Part shown: piece after piece, positions 18,001 to 27,038 of the stretch | How positions within the stretch are numbered: the stretch's first letter is position 1 | Layout: each line of letters opens with the position of its first letter | DNA from: Bacteroidales bacterium | GTDB taxonomy: Bacteria > Bacteroidota > Bacteroidia > Bacteroidales > UBA10428 | Length of the DNA stretch: 64,000 nt | Assembly (NCBI GenBank): GCA_016931575.1 | Contig: JAFGEO010000079.1 | Location: forward strand, 24,853 to 88,852 | Reading direction: 5' to 3' | The notes under the pieces: model-generated | Database searches by the model: none | Told to the model about the DNA's origin: nothing | What the model saw: the letters and a program-made list of their open reading frames with translations, nothing else | Made by a program: the position numbers and the translations under genes

Positions 18001-18110
18001 AGGTGCGCCGATCCGTGTTGGGCCCCAGGCATTAGCTTGGGGTTAAAAAGGATCCCTGATCGGGGTTCGGCAGATTTCTCCGGAAATCTAAAAATTCAGG
18101 AATACCTGCA
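18001..18110. other. Cluster of stem-loops in the kinase-pdxB intergenic region
   Basis: Two clear hairpins stand close together: CCCCAGGC/GCTTGGGG (18023-18030 with 18035-18042, loop ATTA, followed by TTAAAAAGG) and AGATTTC/GAAATCT (18072-18078 with 18083-18089, loop TCCG, followed by TAAAAATT). The 615-nt region between the kinase and pdxB holds no convincing gene; the 93-aa ORF at 18037-18318 runs straight through these hairpins and the terminator at 18216 and is not supported. The hairpins may be part of an untranslated leader or a small RNA. Confidence 0.35.
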
Positions 18111-18215
18111 ATGGGTTTTTGGAGTGTGTATCATAAGTTTTCCGGATGGTGCTTGCCAATTTCAATGTAATATAGCTCGCAAGAGATCAAAGCACCAGAA
18201 AATATGCTTGATCTT

Positions 18216-18246
18216 AAAAAACCCCTGCCGGGTTAGACAGGGGTTT
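18216..18246 (-). terminator. Minus-facing intrinsic terminator upstream of pdxB
   Basis: AAACCCCTG (18219-18227) pairs with CAGGGGTTT (18238-18246), loop CCGGGTTAGA. Read on the minus strand the stem ends in a run of six T, so it would stop leftward transcription; on the plus strand there is no T-run. No minus-strand gene ends here, which suggests either a small transcript starting between 18250 and 18450 or insulation of the kinase gene. Confidence 0.5.
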
Positions 18247-18350
18247 ACGTTGGGTTTATTCTATCCAAAGGGTAATTGTCATCCATTTTGGACAGTCTGT
18301 GAAAAAGGAAAATATTAACTAACCTATTTTTTTCAACTTTATACACTCAG

Positions 18351-18422
18351 ATGCATTTTGTACAGGAAAGGTTGCGTCCGGAAGAAAAAAAACTGATTTT
18401 TACGCTTGAAATAACCAAATGA
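18351..18422 (+). other. Possible 23-codon upstream ORF before pdxB
   Basis: ATG at 18351 opens a frame MHFVQERLRPEEKKLIFTL ending at the TGA at 18420-18422, 27 nt before pdxB. The composition is protein-like, but the frame is too short to judge and no homologue is recognised. It could be an upstream ORF coupled to pdxB or chance. Confidence 0.2.
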
Positions 18423-18449
18423 CAGCGATTATAAAGCAAATAGCAGGAT

Positions 18450-19580
18450 ATGACACTTAAAGTAATTGCAGATGATAAAATCCCCTTTCTGCAGGGAGAG
18501 CTGGAACCCTTTCTGGATATCGAATATATTCCCGGAAGCGACATCAGCCGCGAAATGCTGAAAGATACTGACGCCCTTATCATCAGGACACGGACCAGGT
18601 GTGACGAAGAACTGCTGTCGGGGACAGCGGTTAAATTCATAGCAACTGCTACGATCGGTTTTGATCATATTGATGTTGAATATTGCAGGAAAGCAGGGAT
18701 TACCTGGAAAAATGCGCCGGGCTGCAACTCCGGATCAGTCATGCAATTTTTCAGTTCCGCGTTGCTTACCTATGCCAGGGAAAATGGGATAGACCTGAAA
18801 AGCCGGGTATTGGGAATCGTTGGAGTCGGGAATGTTGGCAGCAAAATTCTGAAAGTCGGTGAGTCCCTGGGAATGCAGATTATTCTGAATGATCCGCCCC
18901 GTGCAAGGGCTGAGGGGCCGTGCGGATACCTTTCCCTTGATGGGATTCTGAGGGAAGCTGACATCATTACTTTCCATGTTCCCTTGAGCATGCAAGGGGA
19001 GGATAGAACTTTTCATCTTGCTGATAGCAGCTTTTTTGAAAAGATGAACCGCAAGACACTTTTCATAAATTCCTCAAGGGGAGAGGTGGTTGATACAAAA
19101 GCCCTTTACAGTGCCTTGAAAAACGGTAAAGCCAGTTCGGCCATTCTGGATGTCTGGGAGAATGAACCCAGGCCTGATCCCGGTCTGCTGGAGGCATGCT
19201 ATTTTGCCACACCGCATATTGCCGGGTATAGTGTGGATGGGAAAGCCAATGGCACAAAAATGTCAGTGCAGGCTCTCAGTCGTTTTTTTGATCTCGGAAT
19301 CGATGAATGGGAGCCTGAAGATCTTCCTGAACCTGAAAATCCCCTGTTGCATGTGGATCCCATAGGTAAGTCTTTTCAGGAAGTGCTGACAGAATTGGTT
19401 TTGCAGACCTATCGTATTGCCGGAGAAAGTCAATGGCTTAAAGAGGACCCGGAAAAATTCGAAGCATACCGGGGTAGTTATCCAATACGGCGTGAATTTC
19501 ATGCATACTCTGTCGAAGCAAAGAATATGGATGAGACAGATAAGAGGAAGCTACGGAAACTGGGCTTTAAAATTTTGTAA
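18450..19580 (+). CDS. pdxB: Erythronate-4-phosphate dehydrogenase (vitamin B6 synthesis)
   Basis: 376-aa enzyme of the D-2-hydroxyacid dehydrogenase superfamily, catalysing the second step of the DXP-dependent pyridoxal phosphate pathway: 4-phosphoerythronate to 2-oxo-3-hydroxy-4-phosphobutanoate. The N-terminus (MTLKVIADDKIPFLQGELEP) and ATIGFDHIDVEYCRKAGI are typical of PdxB. The Rossmann motif GIVGVGNVGSKILKV is at about 128-142, and the catalytic region INSSRGEVVDTKAL with later ATPHIAGYSVDGK supplies the Arg and His of the active site. The C-terminal dimerisation domain is present, so the length agrees with the family. It converges on a small minus-strand gene, with ends one base apart. 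Confidence 0.93.
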   Translation: MTLKVIADDKIPFLQGELEPFLDIEYIPGSDISREMLKDTDALIIRTRTRCDEELLSGTAVKFIATATIGFDHIDVEYCRKAGITWKNAPGCNSGSVMQFFSSALLTYARENGIDLKSRVLGIVGVGNVGSKILKVGESLGMQIILNDPPRARAEGPCGYLSLDGILREADIITFHVPLSMQGEDRTFHLADSSFFEKMNRKTLFINSSRGEVVDTKALYSALKNGKASSAILDVWENEPRPDPGLLEACYFATPHIAGYSVDGKANGTKMSVQALSRFFDLGIDEWEPEDLPEPENPLLHVDPIGKSFQEVLTELVLQTYRIAGESQWLKEDPEKFEAYRGSYPIRREFHAYSVEAKNMDETDKRKLRKLGFKIL

Positions 19581-19581
19581 A

Positions 19582-19914
19582 CTAATTACTCTGCTGAAGC
19601 TTCTTTTGCTTTTTAAGCGCTCGTTGCTCTTTGGGACTGAGTGTACTTTCTTCCTCGAGTTTCATTTTGGCTCTGAGATAGTGTGATTTGTATTTGAGAT
19701 AATGCGTTCCATTTTCAAATTCCCAATAAACATTCCTGGCCTTATAGATTTTTCCAATGCAGGCTTCAAAAATCAGGGAATAGGAGATCCCGGTAATCTC
19801 CTCGGCTTCGAGGATGGAATTAAAGCGGATACTTTTGTTCGCAAAATGACCGATGACAGGGATATGGTAACGCTTTAGTTTCCTTTTTTCGAAATGAACT
19901 TTTTCCTTATGCAT
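19582..19914 (-). CDS. Small protein with NUMOD1-like DNA-binding module
   Basis: 110-aa basic protein. The central part (SIRFNSILEAEEITGISYSL, followed by a lysine-rich stretch and ARNVYWEFENG) follows the NUMOD1 pattern: a conserved strand, a helix-turn-helix of the form E-A-x-x-x-T-G-I-S-x-S-x-I, then a strand ending in Y-W-x-F/Y. NUMOD1 is usually attached to homing endonucleases (GIY-YIG or HNH); here no nuclease domain is present and the tail is simply Lys/Glu/Gln-rich. It could be a free-standing DNA-binding protein or the residue of a mobile intron-type gene. Assignment by pattern only. Confidence 0.55.
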   Translation of the reverse strand: MHKEKVHFEKRKLKRYHIPVIGHFANKSIRFNSILEAEEITGISYSLIFEACIGKIYKARNVYWEFENGTHYLKYKSHYLRAKMKLEEESTLSPKEQRALKKQKKLQQSN

Positions 19915-20201
19915 AAATTGTTTTTTTCAAAAACGGATTTTTTAATACGATGTTACATATAAAATTAAAAAAAAACATTTAATAATGAGATGTCCGGGGC
20001 GAATCTTCATCCGAAGAGAATTACAGTTCCATCCCTTGCCCTGATATCGGTCGCTCAGACTTCCGAAAAGGCTCGCCGTCATCATTGAATCAGCTTCCTG
20101 CTCAATGAAGAGTGTCCGGAATGTTTCTCATTTGTCAGATGTTTAGTTATTTCGAATATGCTCTGATCGAAGGCAACATCATTTCAATTAGCTTTCTTTA
20201 A

Positions 20202-20577
20202 GTGAAAGGCCGTAAAAATAACCATATCGACCTGGCTGTTGAATCGCAATCCTCGCTCAGAGAGCTGGATAAGTAGTTTATCTACGAGCCTCTTTTGAGT
20301 GCACTTCCTGACAGAAAGCCGGATGCAGTATCTTTTCCTGGTAAATCCTTTAATGTGAATCCCTTTCAGGAATGGATTCAGCCGGAAGGTGATTTGATTA
20401 AAGTTCCCACGATCCAAACGATAGTACGTTTTCTTGATTCTTCCGGCAGTATACGGACAGGCTTTCCAGTTTCTTAAGTATGCGCAGGCAGGTTACGAAG
20501 AACTTGAAGGGTATACCCGTTTTCAGATCATGGCTTACCGTATGGCCCGGAACTTTCTTAGGATCCCTGAGGAGTAG
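20202..20577 (+). pseudogene. Decayed coding remnant, family not recognised
   Basis: From the GTG at 20202 a protein-like frame (HIDLAVESQSSLRELDK) meets an in-frame TAG at 20274, resumes as FIYEPLLSALPDRKPDAVSF and stops at 20475-20477. A different frame then continues as AFQFLKYAQAGYEELEGYT and FQIMAYRMARNFLRIPEE to a TAG at 20575-20577. Two adjoining frames with natural-looking protein sequence, a stop and a frameshift suggest a broken gene. I cannot name the parent family. A translated search would settle it. Confidence 0.3.
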
Positions 20578-20703
20578 TATTGCAGGATAATCAGGTATTT
20601 AACAATGTATCAAAAAGTTTGCAAACCCTTTGCTAAGCAAAAAACCGAACTTTCCTGAAGCCGGATCACCAACTGCTGATTATCATGAATTAGTTTTTAA
20701 AAA

Positions 20704-20734
20704 TTTGAGGTATATAGTTTTTTTATTAACTTTA
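20704..20734 (+). promoter_or_regulatory. Promoter of the chemotaxis receptor gene
   Basis: TTTG at 20704-20707, a 19-nt spacer and TAACTTTA at 20727-20734 match the Bacteroidota TTTG-N19-TAnnTTTG promoter with one mismatch in the -7 box. It leaves a leader of about 140 nt before the ATG at 20879. Confidence 0.6.
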
Positions 20735-20878
20735 GTATAAACCTTCCAAAGCTGGATTGAAAATTATTAGTTGATTCAAGCGATGTTATCGTTATCCCGA
20801 AACTGATGAGAACATTTTTGAGAGTCAGTAATAATATCCATTAATCACTTAGGTAAAACTAAGATATACTAAAGAATT

Positions 20879-22531
20879 ATGAGAAATACAAGTATTCGAT
20901 TCAGACTAAGAGCATTATTAGTGTTCTTTTTATTGGGATTGTTGGTGATATTTATTAGTTCACTGGTTAACATCCGCAAGATAACCAATAACTCGGACGC
21001 AATTTACAACATCCGGTTGCTGGGGATACAGAACCTGGTTGAGGCAGACAGGGATGCCTACCAAGCCAACCTGGCCATGAACCAGATCATCATCGAGGAT
21101 TCGCTGGATATCCAGGAGCAGGAAGTATTGGCAGGGGAAGTCGCTGAGAATTTAGTTCAGGTGAAGGAGCGCTATAACATTTTTCTGAATGCCTACGCCA
21201 AATCGGAGAGCGTAAAGAAGGAGGATCTTGAGACAAGATTTGAAGAGGAATATGCCAAGTTGCTGCAAGTCTCGGAAAAGGTGATCAACCTGGCTGAAAT
21301 TCACGACAGTCAACATGCTTACTCTGTTTATAAAGCTGAGTACAAACCTGTATTTGAAGTCCTTCGTAATGTTTTGGATGAGTTTACAAATATCAGTTCC
21401 ACAGATGCCGAGACTGAATTTGAACAGATACAGAATACCCAGATGAGGACCCGCGTTCTTTTAATAGGTATTTTCCTCCTCTGCGCAATTCTCAGTCTTG
21501 TTTTTGCCGTGTTTATTATTCAATCCATCATAAAACCTCTGGCCGAGGGTGTGCTGCTCGCCCAGAAAGTGTCTGAGGGTGATCTGGATGTTAAGATCCG
21601 TGATGCCGGCAGGAATGAGATTGGAAACCTCAGCCGCGCTTTGGATAAGATGACGATCAATCTAAAAGATATCGTGACCCATATTATTTCAGGTTCCAAC
21701 AATATTGCTTCCGCAAGTCACCAGATCAGTGGTTCTGCCCAGCAGCTTAGTCAGGGAGCAAATGAACAGGCTTCTTCGGTCGAAGAAGTATCCTCGACCA
21801 TGGAGGAAATTGCTTCTAATATTCAGCAGAATACGGATAATGCCCAGGAGACAGAGAAGATTGCTTCCAGCGCGAGCATGGGTATCCAGGATGTCAGTAA
21901 ACGTTCTGCGGAGACCATCCAGGCCAACAGACAAATTGCCGAAAAAATTAATATTATCACCGATATCGCCTTCCAGACCAATATCCTTGCTTTGAATGCT
22001 GCGGTGGAAGCCGCCAGGGCAGGAGAGCAGGGGAGAGGATTTGCAGTGGTCGCCGCTGAGGTCAGGAAACTTGCCGAACGGAGTAAAACAGCCGCCGAAG
22101 AGATTGTTCAATTGGCCTCAGACAGTCTTAATCATGCAGAAAACACCGGGAAAAAGATGGAAGAGATCCTCCCCGATGTTATCAAGACAATGCAACTGGT
22201 CCAGGAAATTTCTGCGGCAAGTATTGAGCAGAATAATGGTGCAAATCAGGTAAATAGTGCTATTCAGCAGTTGAACAGTGTTACCCAGCAAAATGCTGCT
22301 GCCAGTGAGCAACTAGCTACCAGTGCCGAGGAAATGAACAGCCAGTCAGAGCAATTAAAGGACCTGGTGGGCTTCTTTAAAATCGAAAATCTAGGGAAAG
22401 CTTCAGGAAGCATGCGGGGAGTGCAACAGGTTTCTGCAAAGAAATCTGTACCAGATGGTTATAATCCGGGAGTTGCCAAACCTGTCCGGGTTTCCAAAGA
22501 GAATAAAGATGATGAGTTTGAAAAATTCTGA
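20879..22531 (+). CDS. Methyl-accepting chemotaxis protein
   Basis: 550-aa transmembrane receptor. TM1 is at about 11-30 ([18 protein letters not shown]). A four-helix-bundle type sensor domain covers about 31-190, with TM2 at about 192-213, a HAMP domain at 215-268 ([15 protein letters not shown]-like) and then the long signalling coiled coil. The hairpin tip that contacts CheA and CheW is intact: [20 protein letters not shown] followed by [18 protein letters not shown]. The tail lacks a CheR-binding pentapeptide. No che genes are present in the window, so the receptor must feed a pathway encoded elsewhere. Ligand unknown. Confidence 0.95.
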   Translation: MRNTSIRFRLRALLVFFLLGLLVIFISSLVNIRKITNNSDAIYNIRLLGIQNLVEADRDAYQANLAMNQIIIEDSLDIQEQEVLAGEVAENLVQVKERYNIFLNAYAKSESVKKEDLETRFEEEYAKLLQVSEKVINLAEIHDSQHAYSVYKAEYKPVFEVLRNVLDEFTNISSTDAETEFEQIQNTQMRTRVLLIGIFLLCAILSLVFAVFIIQSIIKPLAEGVLLAQKVSEGDLDVKIRDAGRNEIGNLSRALDKMTINLKDIVTHIISGSNNIASASHQISGSAQQLSQGANEQASSVEEVSSTMEEIASNIQQNTDNAQETEKIASSASMGIQDVSKRSAETIQANRQIAEKINIITDIAFQTNILALNAAVEAARAGEQGRGFAVVAAEVRKLAERSKTAAEEIVQLASDSLNHAENTGKKMEEILPDVIKTMQLVQEISAASIEQNNGANQVNSAIQQLNSVTQQNAAASEQLATSAEEMNSQSEQLKDLVGFFKIENLGKASGSMRGVQQVSAKKSVPDGYNPGVAKPVRVSKENKDDEFEKF

Positions 22532-22554
22532 TTCTGAAAGTTACAGCTGATACA

Positions 22555-22592
22555 GGTCCGGGGAAGCATACTCTAAACCCCGGGCCTTTTTT
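22555..22592 (+). terminator. Intrinsic terminator after the chemotaxis receptor
   Basis: GGTCCGGGG (22555-22563) pairs with CCCCGGGCC (22578-22586) with one G-T pair, followed by six T. It lies 24 nt after the stop codon. The remaining 378 nt to the next gene hold no recognisable feature. Confidence 0.8.
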
Positions 22593-22970
22593 ATGATCAG
22601 GTTCCACATTTCATGGATAATTATTGATCACACCGTAAACCCAACCTATATATTAGTCGAACCTGCTGTCTGAGAAGATGAGTTTTTGGCCTCTTAGGAA
22701 TCACTCTGGCCTTGTCTTGAATGCACTTTCTCAATTAACTATAGTCTTCAAAGCAAACTATGAAGCTTTGAAAGGGTAGTACTTAGCGATGAAGGTGTAA
22801 ACTCTTGGGAGATCCTGAACCAAGTTCAGATAAAAACTTCCCTGAATGAAGCATTGTTAAAGCCAGCAACCAAATTAACCCCCATACAATCCAATCGGAA
22901 GTTCTTAAAAACCTGTATAATTGACATGGCTTTCAGATGGTCAGGGAAGAGCCTGGGGGAACAGCAATAG

Positions 22971-24860
22971 CTATTTCAGATATTGCAGAATCAGTTTATT
23001 CAGGGTATCCGGTAAAATAGGTTTTGTAATATAGTCGTCACAACCGGCTTCTTTCACGATTTCCTTGTCATTGATTAAGGCATAGGCAGTTTGAGCTATA
23101 ATGGGAATCCCGGGGTGTTTCGCTTTGATTTTACGGGTAGCTTCCAGCCCATTCATTTTTGGCATTTTTATATCCATAAGGATGAGTCCGATATTGTCCT
23201 GACTGTCCGTCATTGCTACGGCTTCTTCACCGTTGAAAGCATGAAGGATAGTAAGGTTTTGATCCTTAAGTAATTCCTGAAGGAAAAGGAAGCTTATTTC
23301 ATCATCCTCAGCAATTAAAATTTTTTTGCTGCTATCAATCGCTTGCTTTGTAATCGCTTCCTTTACCTGCATGGGCTGTTCGCTTTTTCTATATTCATAA
23401 GGCAGTACAAAATAAAAGGTTGATCCCCTTCCGGGTGCCGATTCGACTTTCAGTTCGGCACCATGCAATTTCACAAGAGCTTCAGATATTGACAATCCCA
23501 GTCCCGAACCTTCATAGCCTCTTGACAGGGATGTGTCTACCTGACGAAAACGTTCAAAAATCACTTTCTGCATCTCTGGGGGTATTCCGATTCCGGTATC
23601 TTTCACAAAGAATTTCAAGCCTTCATCAGTCGTCATATAGCCGAGTTGTATTCCTCCCTGGTGGGTGAATTTAATGGCATTGCCGGTGAGGTTGTTGAGT
23701 ATCCTCATTAGCTTATGGAAGTCAGCTTTAAAGGTGAATCCCTCTGCTGTGGAGTCTTTGATTGTTGATATTTTCAGTCCCTTCTGTGATGCCTTGGATT
23801 CATACATATCGGCTATTTTAGCAATAATCTGAGCCGGATTGATGGTCTCTTTATTCAGGAATACCTGTCCTTTCTCAATTTTCGAGATATCCAGAAGGTC
23901 ATCGATGATATTCATCAGGCGCTTTCCGCTATCCTCGATTATTGCCATGTACTCTATTTTTTTGTTCTCCTCCAGGGATGGAGTTCTCAGAAGTTCAAGA
24001 AAACCTAGTATGCCGTTCAGTGGCGTCCGGATCTCATGGCTCATGTTGCCAAGGAAAGCAGTTTTAAGCCGATCGTTTTCCTCTGCTTTTTCTTTGGCTA
24101 CTTCAAGTTCGGCATTGATATCGCGAATATGCGCCAGACTTTCAGTAAGCTCCTTATTTGCTGCGAGGTATTTTTCGTTGGAGTTTCGTAGTTGCTGCTC
24201 CATATTCTTGGTGACGGTGATGTCCAGGTGGATACCGACAGCCCTGAGAGGCCTGTCATCCCTATCCGTTTCAACCATCATTCCCCGGGATGAGATCCAT
24301 TTCCAGCTTCCATCCTTGTGTTTCATCCTGAATTCGGCATCATAATACGGAGTGGTTTTATTGAAGTGGTCTTCCAGGCTCGACTCAACAATTGGAAAGT
24401 CATCGGGATGAATAAGACTTTTCCAGGTCCTGTAGTCGGGACTGATCTCCTCCGGTTGATATCCGATGATTTCTGCCCAGCGCCGGTTAATCAGGATATA
24501 ACCTGTCTGAATATTCCAGTCCCAGGTACCCAGCTTGGCCCCTTCGATCGCAAGTGTCAGATTTTCTTCACTTTCCTTCAGCTTTATAGTATGTTGTTTG
24601 TTCAGGATGATATAAAAAATATTTATCCAGATGATCGGTATGATCGCTCCGATCAGGTCCTCGATGGGATCAAAATGATGAGAATAGCCTGACCATTCAA
24701 TGAAAAGAAAGGTTCCGAAGATCGTGAAAAGTATGACCAGGGTCAGGAGCATAATTTGTAAAGGAAGATCCCTGCCTTTCTTCCATCGTAAAAGGATTAT
24801 TACGATACTTAAAAATGCTGCGAGCGTGGCTATGTCATCCAGTAAAACAATTTTATCCAT
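22971..24860 (-). CDS. Hybrid sensor histidine kinase (membrane, PAS, HisKA, HATPase, receiver)
   Basis: 629-aa kinase. Three membrane helices occupy about residues 6-90. A PAS_3-type domain with its C-terminal motif follows at about 103-218 (GAKLGTWDWNIQTGY; DGSWKWISSRGMM). HisKA has [20 protein letters not shown] (about 270), and the HATPase has NLTGNAIKFTHQGG, KDTGIGIPPE and GSGLGLSISEAL. A receiver domain at about 512-628 has the acidic pair in AEDDE, the phospho-acceptor Asp in LILMDIKMPKMNG and the Lys in YITKPI. Its ATG overlaps the TGA of the small membrane gene before it, indicating one transcript. Phosphate would pass from the kinase to its own receiver and then to an unknown phosphotransfer protein. 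Confidence 0.93.
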   Translation of the reverse strand: MDKIVLLDDIATLAAFLSIVIILLRWKKGRDLPLQIMLLTLVILFTIFGTFLFIEWSGYSHHFDPIEDLIGAIIPIIWINIFYIILNKQHTIKLKESEENLTLAIEGAKLGTWDWNIQTGYILINRRWAEIIGYQPEEISPDYRTWKSLIHPDDFPIVESSLEDHFNKTTPYYDAEFRMKHKDGSWKWISSRGMMVETDRDDRPLRAVGIHLDITVTKNMEQQLRNSNEKYLAANKELTESLAHIRDINAELEVAKEKAEENDRLKTAFLGNMSHEIRTPLNGILGFLELLRTPSLEENKKIEYMAIIEDSGKRLMNIIDDLLDISKIEKGQVFLNKETINPAQIIAKIADMYESKASQKGLKISTIKDSTAEGFTFKADFHKLMRILNNLTGNAIKFTHQGGIQLGYMTTDEGLKFFVKDTGIGIPPEMQKVIFERFRQVDTSLSRGYEGSGLGLSISEALVKLHGAELKVESAPGRGSTFYFVLPYEYRKSEQPMQVKEAITKQAIDSSKKILIAEDDEISFLFLQELLKDQNLTILHAFNGEEAVAMTDSQDNIGLILMDIKMPKMNGLEATRKIKAKHPGIPIIAQTAYALINDKEIVKEAGCDDYITKPILPDTLNKLILQYLK

Positions 24861-24861
24861 A

Positions 24862-25137
24862 TCAGGTCAGGCTTTTTTTTGACAAGGTGACACGATAAAG
24901 CCAGAGAAGAAGGGTGATCATACATAAGGCATAGAACAGATGCTCCAGGAAGTTAAAAATATTTTCCAGGAAAAGTCCTTCAATATTTGTGAAGATGCAA
25001 GCGCCGAGGAAAAACAGGAAAGCGGAAAATAAGTAATAAAAACCCTTAACCTTTTTGAAATCACGAAGATAGATCAGGATAAAAATGAAACCTACCAGCG
25101 TGAAAACCAACATTACAACTTCATTGCCATATTTCAT
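24862..25137 (-). CDS. Small three-helix membrane protein, co-transcribed with the hybrid kinase
   Basis: The track gives 113 aa from a TTG at 25203; I prefer the ATG at 25137 (91 aa, MKYGNEVVMLVFTLVGFIFI), because TTG starts are rare here and the first 22 residues are not hydrophobic. Three membrane helices fill most of the protein (VVMLVFTLVGFIFILIYL; YLFSAFLFFLGACIF; LEHLFYALCMITLLLWLYR). The pattern resembles the membrane input part of a sensor kinase that has become a separate gene. Its stop and the kinase start overlap, so it may act as a sensing subunit of that kinase. No family recognised. Confidence 0.6.
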   Translation of the reverse strand: MKYGNEVVMLVFTLVGFIFILIYLRDFKKVKGFYYLFSAFLFFLGACIFTNIEGLFLENIFNFLEHLFYALCMITLLLWLYRVTLSKKSLT

Positions 25138-25336
25138 TTCCTGCAATCTTGTTAGATCCTTTGAATATCTATTAAATTTATACAAAATTGAGTTGGATTT
25201 CAAACTATCCTCACGTTATTCCGAAGGGAATTTTATGCAGTTCAGTACTTTTTTTTGAAAGATCCGCTACCAAAAAAGGGCAATCCTTCAGACAGGGAGC
25301 AATTGTAAAAATCCTTTCCTTCAATAAAAAGAAAAA

Positions 25337-26086
25337 ATGTATCTTGCGAAGATTTTTTTTTTGATGAAGAAACGATTTTACAGCTTTTTATCCTTCCCGG
25401 TGTTTGCGGTGCTATACGTTCATACTGCGGTCATGGTGATTTGTACGCTTCCTTTTGCCTACCTGCGCCTTAAAATCATTGTCAGGCTGATGGTACGTTT
25501 CTGGGCCAAATCTATTTTTTGGATTCTGATCAGGCGGCTTCGGATCCGGGGAAAAGAAAACTTTGACCCGGGTAAACGGTACATCATCATCGCCAACCAT
25601 GCCAGCCTATTTGATATCATGGCTATTATGGCAGTCTACCCGGGTGTAGCCTGGTTTGGCAGGGAGTATCTACTGAGGGTGCCGATATTTAGGCAGATAC
25701 TCAAAATGCTCAATTACATTCCTATGAAGGAGGGTACCATAGCACAGACCCGCTTAATGCTGGACAGCGTGATTGAAAAGTCGAAGCGCCACACCATTGC
25801 CATCTTCCCGGAAGGTACCCGGACCTTAAATGGTAATCTTAGCGATTTTTACAGGGGATTCGCCTACATCCTTAAGGCTACCCAGGCAGATGTACTCCCT
25901 ATTACCCTGAACGGATTTTATACTTTGAAACCTAAAAACAGGTTTCACATTAACTTTAATGCCAAATTAAATGTTACTATAAGTAAACCTATTGATGCCG
26001 GATTGCTGGCGCAAAAATCTGCTGACGAAATTTCCGAGGAAATGAAACAAGTCATTGAATCGGCCTATGTTCAACCCGCTTTATAA
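25337..26086 (+). CDS. plsC: 1-acyl-sn-glycerol-3-phosphate acyltransferase
   Basis: 249-aa membrane-associated acyltransferase adding the second fatty acid to lysophosphatidic acid. An N-terminal hydrophobic segment (about 18-45) is followed by the catalytic NHASLFD motif (HX4D) at about 91-97, a substrate-binding GREYL region, and FPEGTRT at about 158-164. A second ATG at 25364 (MKKRFYSFL) is an equally good start. It is first of three same-strand genes (acyltransferase, lipid kinase, HAD phosphatase) with gaps of about 10 nt, so this looks like a lipid operon. Confidence 0.88.
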   Translation: MYLAKIFFLMKKRFYSFLSFPVFAVLYVHTAVMVICTLPFAYLRLKIIVRLMVRFWAKSIFWILIRRLRIRGKENFDPGKRYIIIANHASLFDIMAIMAVYPGVAWFGREYLLRVPIFRQILKMLNYIPMKEGTIAQTRLMLDSVIEKSKRHTIAIFPEGTRTLNGNLSDFYRGFAYILKATQADVLPITLNGFYTLKPKNRFHINFNAKLNVTISKPIDAGLLAQKSADEISEEMKQVIESAYVQPAL

Positions 26087-26095
26087 GAGAATAAG

Positions 26096-27028
26096 ATGAA
26101 GAAATCGCAGGAAGAGAGCTGGATTTTTATTGTTAATCCGATTGCCGGGAATGGTTATGCTGGCAGTCTGGTACCCAAGCTTGAAGAAATGATTGACAGG
26201 CATGGGCTGAATGCTCAGGTAATTTTCTCGGAAAGGTCAGGCCATGCTACCGAGCTGGCTGCCCACTATGCTGATCAGGGCGTAAAGTTTATTATCGGTG
26301 TCGGAGGCGATGGTACCCTGAATGAGATAGCTTCAGCAAATCTTCAAAGAAAGGACCTTGTTTTAGGCTTAATTCCTGCCGGTACCGGAAATGACTTCAT
26401 TCAGATCCTTGGTTTTCCGGATCGGTTTGAAGATAAACACTGGGAGATCTTTTTTGAAAAACACCTGGCTGCTATGGATGCCGGGATCTGCAATGGACTA
26501 CCCTTTTTTAACGGGATGGGCCTTGGTTTCGACGCACAGGTGGCAGCCGAAAATTATGTTGAACCCGGTGAAGTGAAACGAGGAGGTAAAAACAAATACC
26601 TCTACCACATCATCAAAACCATCCTGCTCTATAAGGAAAGAATGATGTCTGTGGTATCGGAAGGCAAAATGCAGAGCACGAACTGTTTCATCAATACGGT
26701 CTCCATTGGCCGCCGCTTTGCCGGAGGTTTTTTCCTGACACCTAAAGCGATCGCGAATGATGGGCTTTTGGATGTCTGTATGATAAAGAAACTAAGCGTT
26801 CCGGAACGTTTTGGAATATTGCTCAAAGTGCCGAAGGGGACCCATATTCAGAATAAGAAGGTGCATTATTACCAAACACCCGGGCTAAAAATAGAATTTG
26901 AGCATGAAGTGCCTTTTCACCTGGATGGGGAACTGCATTTCGCCCGAAATTTTGACATCAGTATTTTGCCAGGTGCAGTGAATATTATTTTTAACCCGGA
27001 AGGGAATCATTTTTTTAATCTTTCCTGA
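26096..27028 (+). CDS. Diacylglycerol kinase-family lipid kinase (YegS/BmrU type)
   Basis: 310-aa soluble kinase of the DAGK_cat superfamily. The nucleotide-binding motif GVGGDGTLNEIASA lies at about 62-75 and GLIPAGTGNDF at about 91-101. The C-terminal beta-sandwich has the conserved HLDGE motif in VPFHLDGELHF. Members phosphorylate diacylglycerol or related lipids; the exact substrate cannot be read from the sequence. It starts 9 nt after the acyltransferase, supporting phosphatidate metabolism. Confidence 0.88.
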   Translation: MKKSQEESWIFIVNPIAGNGYAGSLVPKLEEMIDRHGLNAQVIFSERSGHATELAAHYADQGVKFIIGVGGDGTLNEIASANLQRKDLVLGLIPAGTGNDFIQILGFPDRFEDKHWEIFFEKHLAAMDAGICNGLPFFNGMGLGFDAQVAAENYVEPGEVKRGGKNKYLYHIIKTILLYKERMMSVVSEGKMQSTNCFINTVSIGRRFAGGFFLTPKAIANDGLLDVCMIKKLSVPERFGILLKVPKGTHIQNKKVHYYQTPGLKIEFEHEVPFHLDGELHFARNFDISILPGAVNIIFNPEGNHFFNLS

Positions 27029-27038
27029 TTATTGAAGT

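Larger units (their letters stand above)
19915..20878. other. 964-nt gap without an intact gene
   Basis: This stretch holds an AT-rich start (19915-19985), a probable decayed coding remnant at about 20202-20577 (listed separately) and the promoter and leader of the chemotaxis receptor at the right end. The minus-strand 77-aa ORF at 20184-20417 overlaps the remnant and has no recognisable features. Confidence 0.5.

Noticed and set aside
18037-18318. 93-aa ORF between the kinase and pdxB
   Set aside because: Runs through two hairpins and a terminator stem and has no recognisable features.
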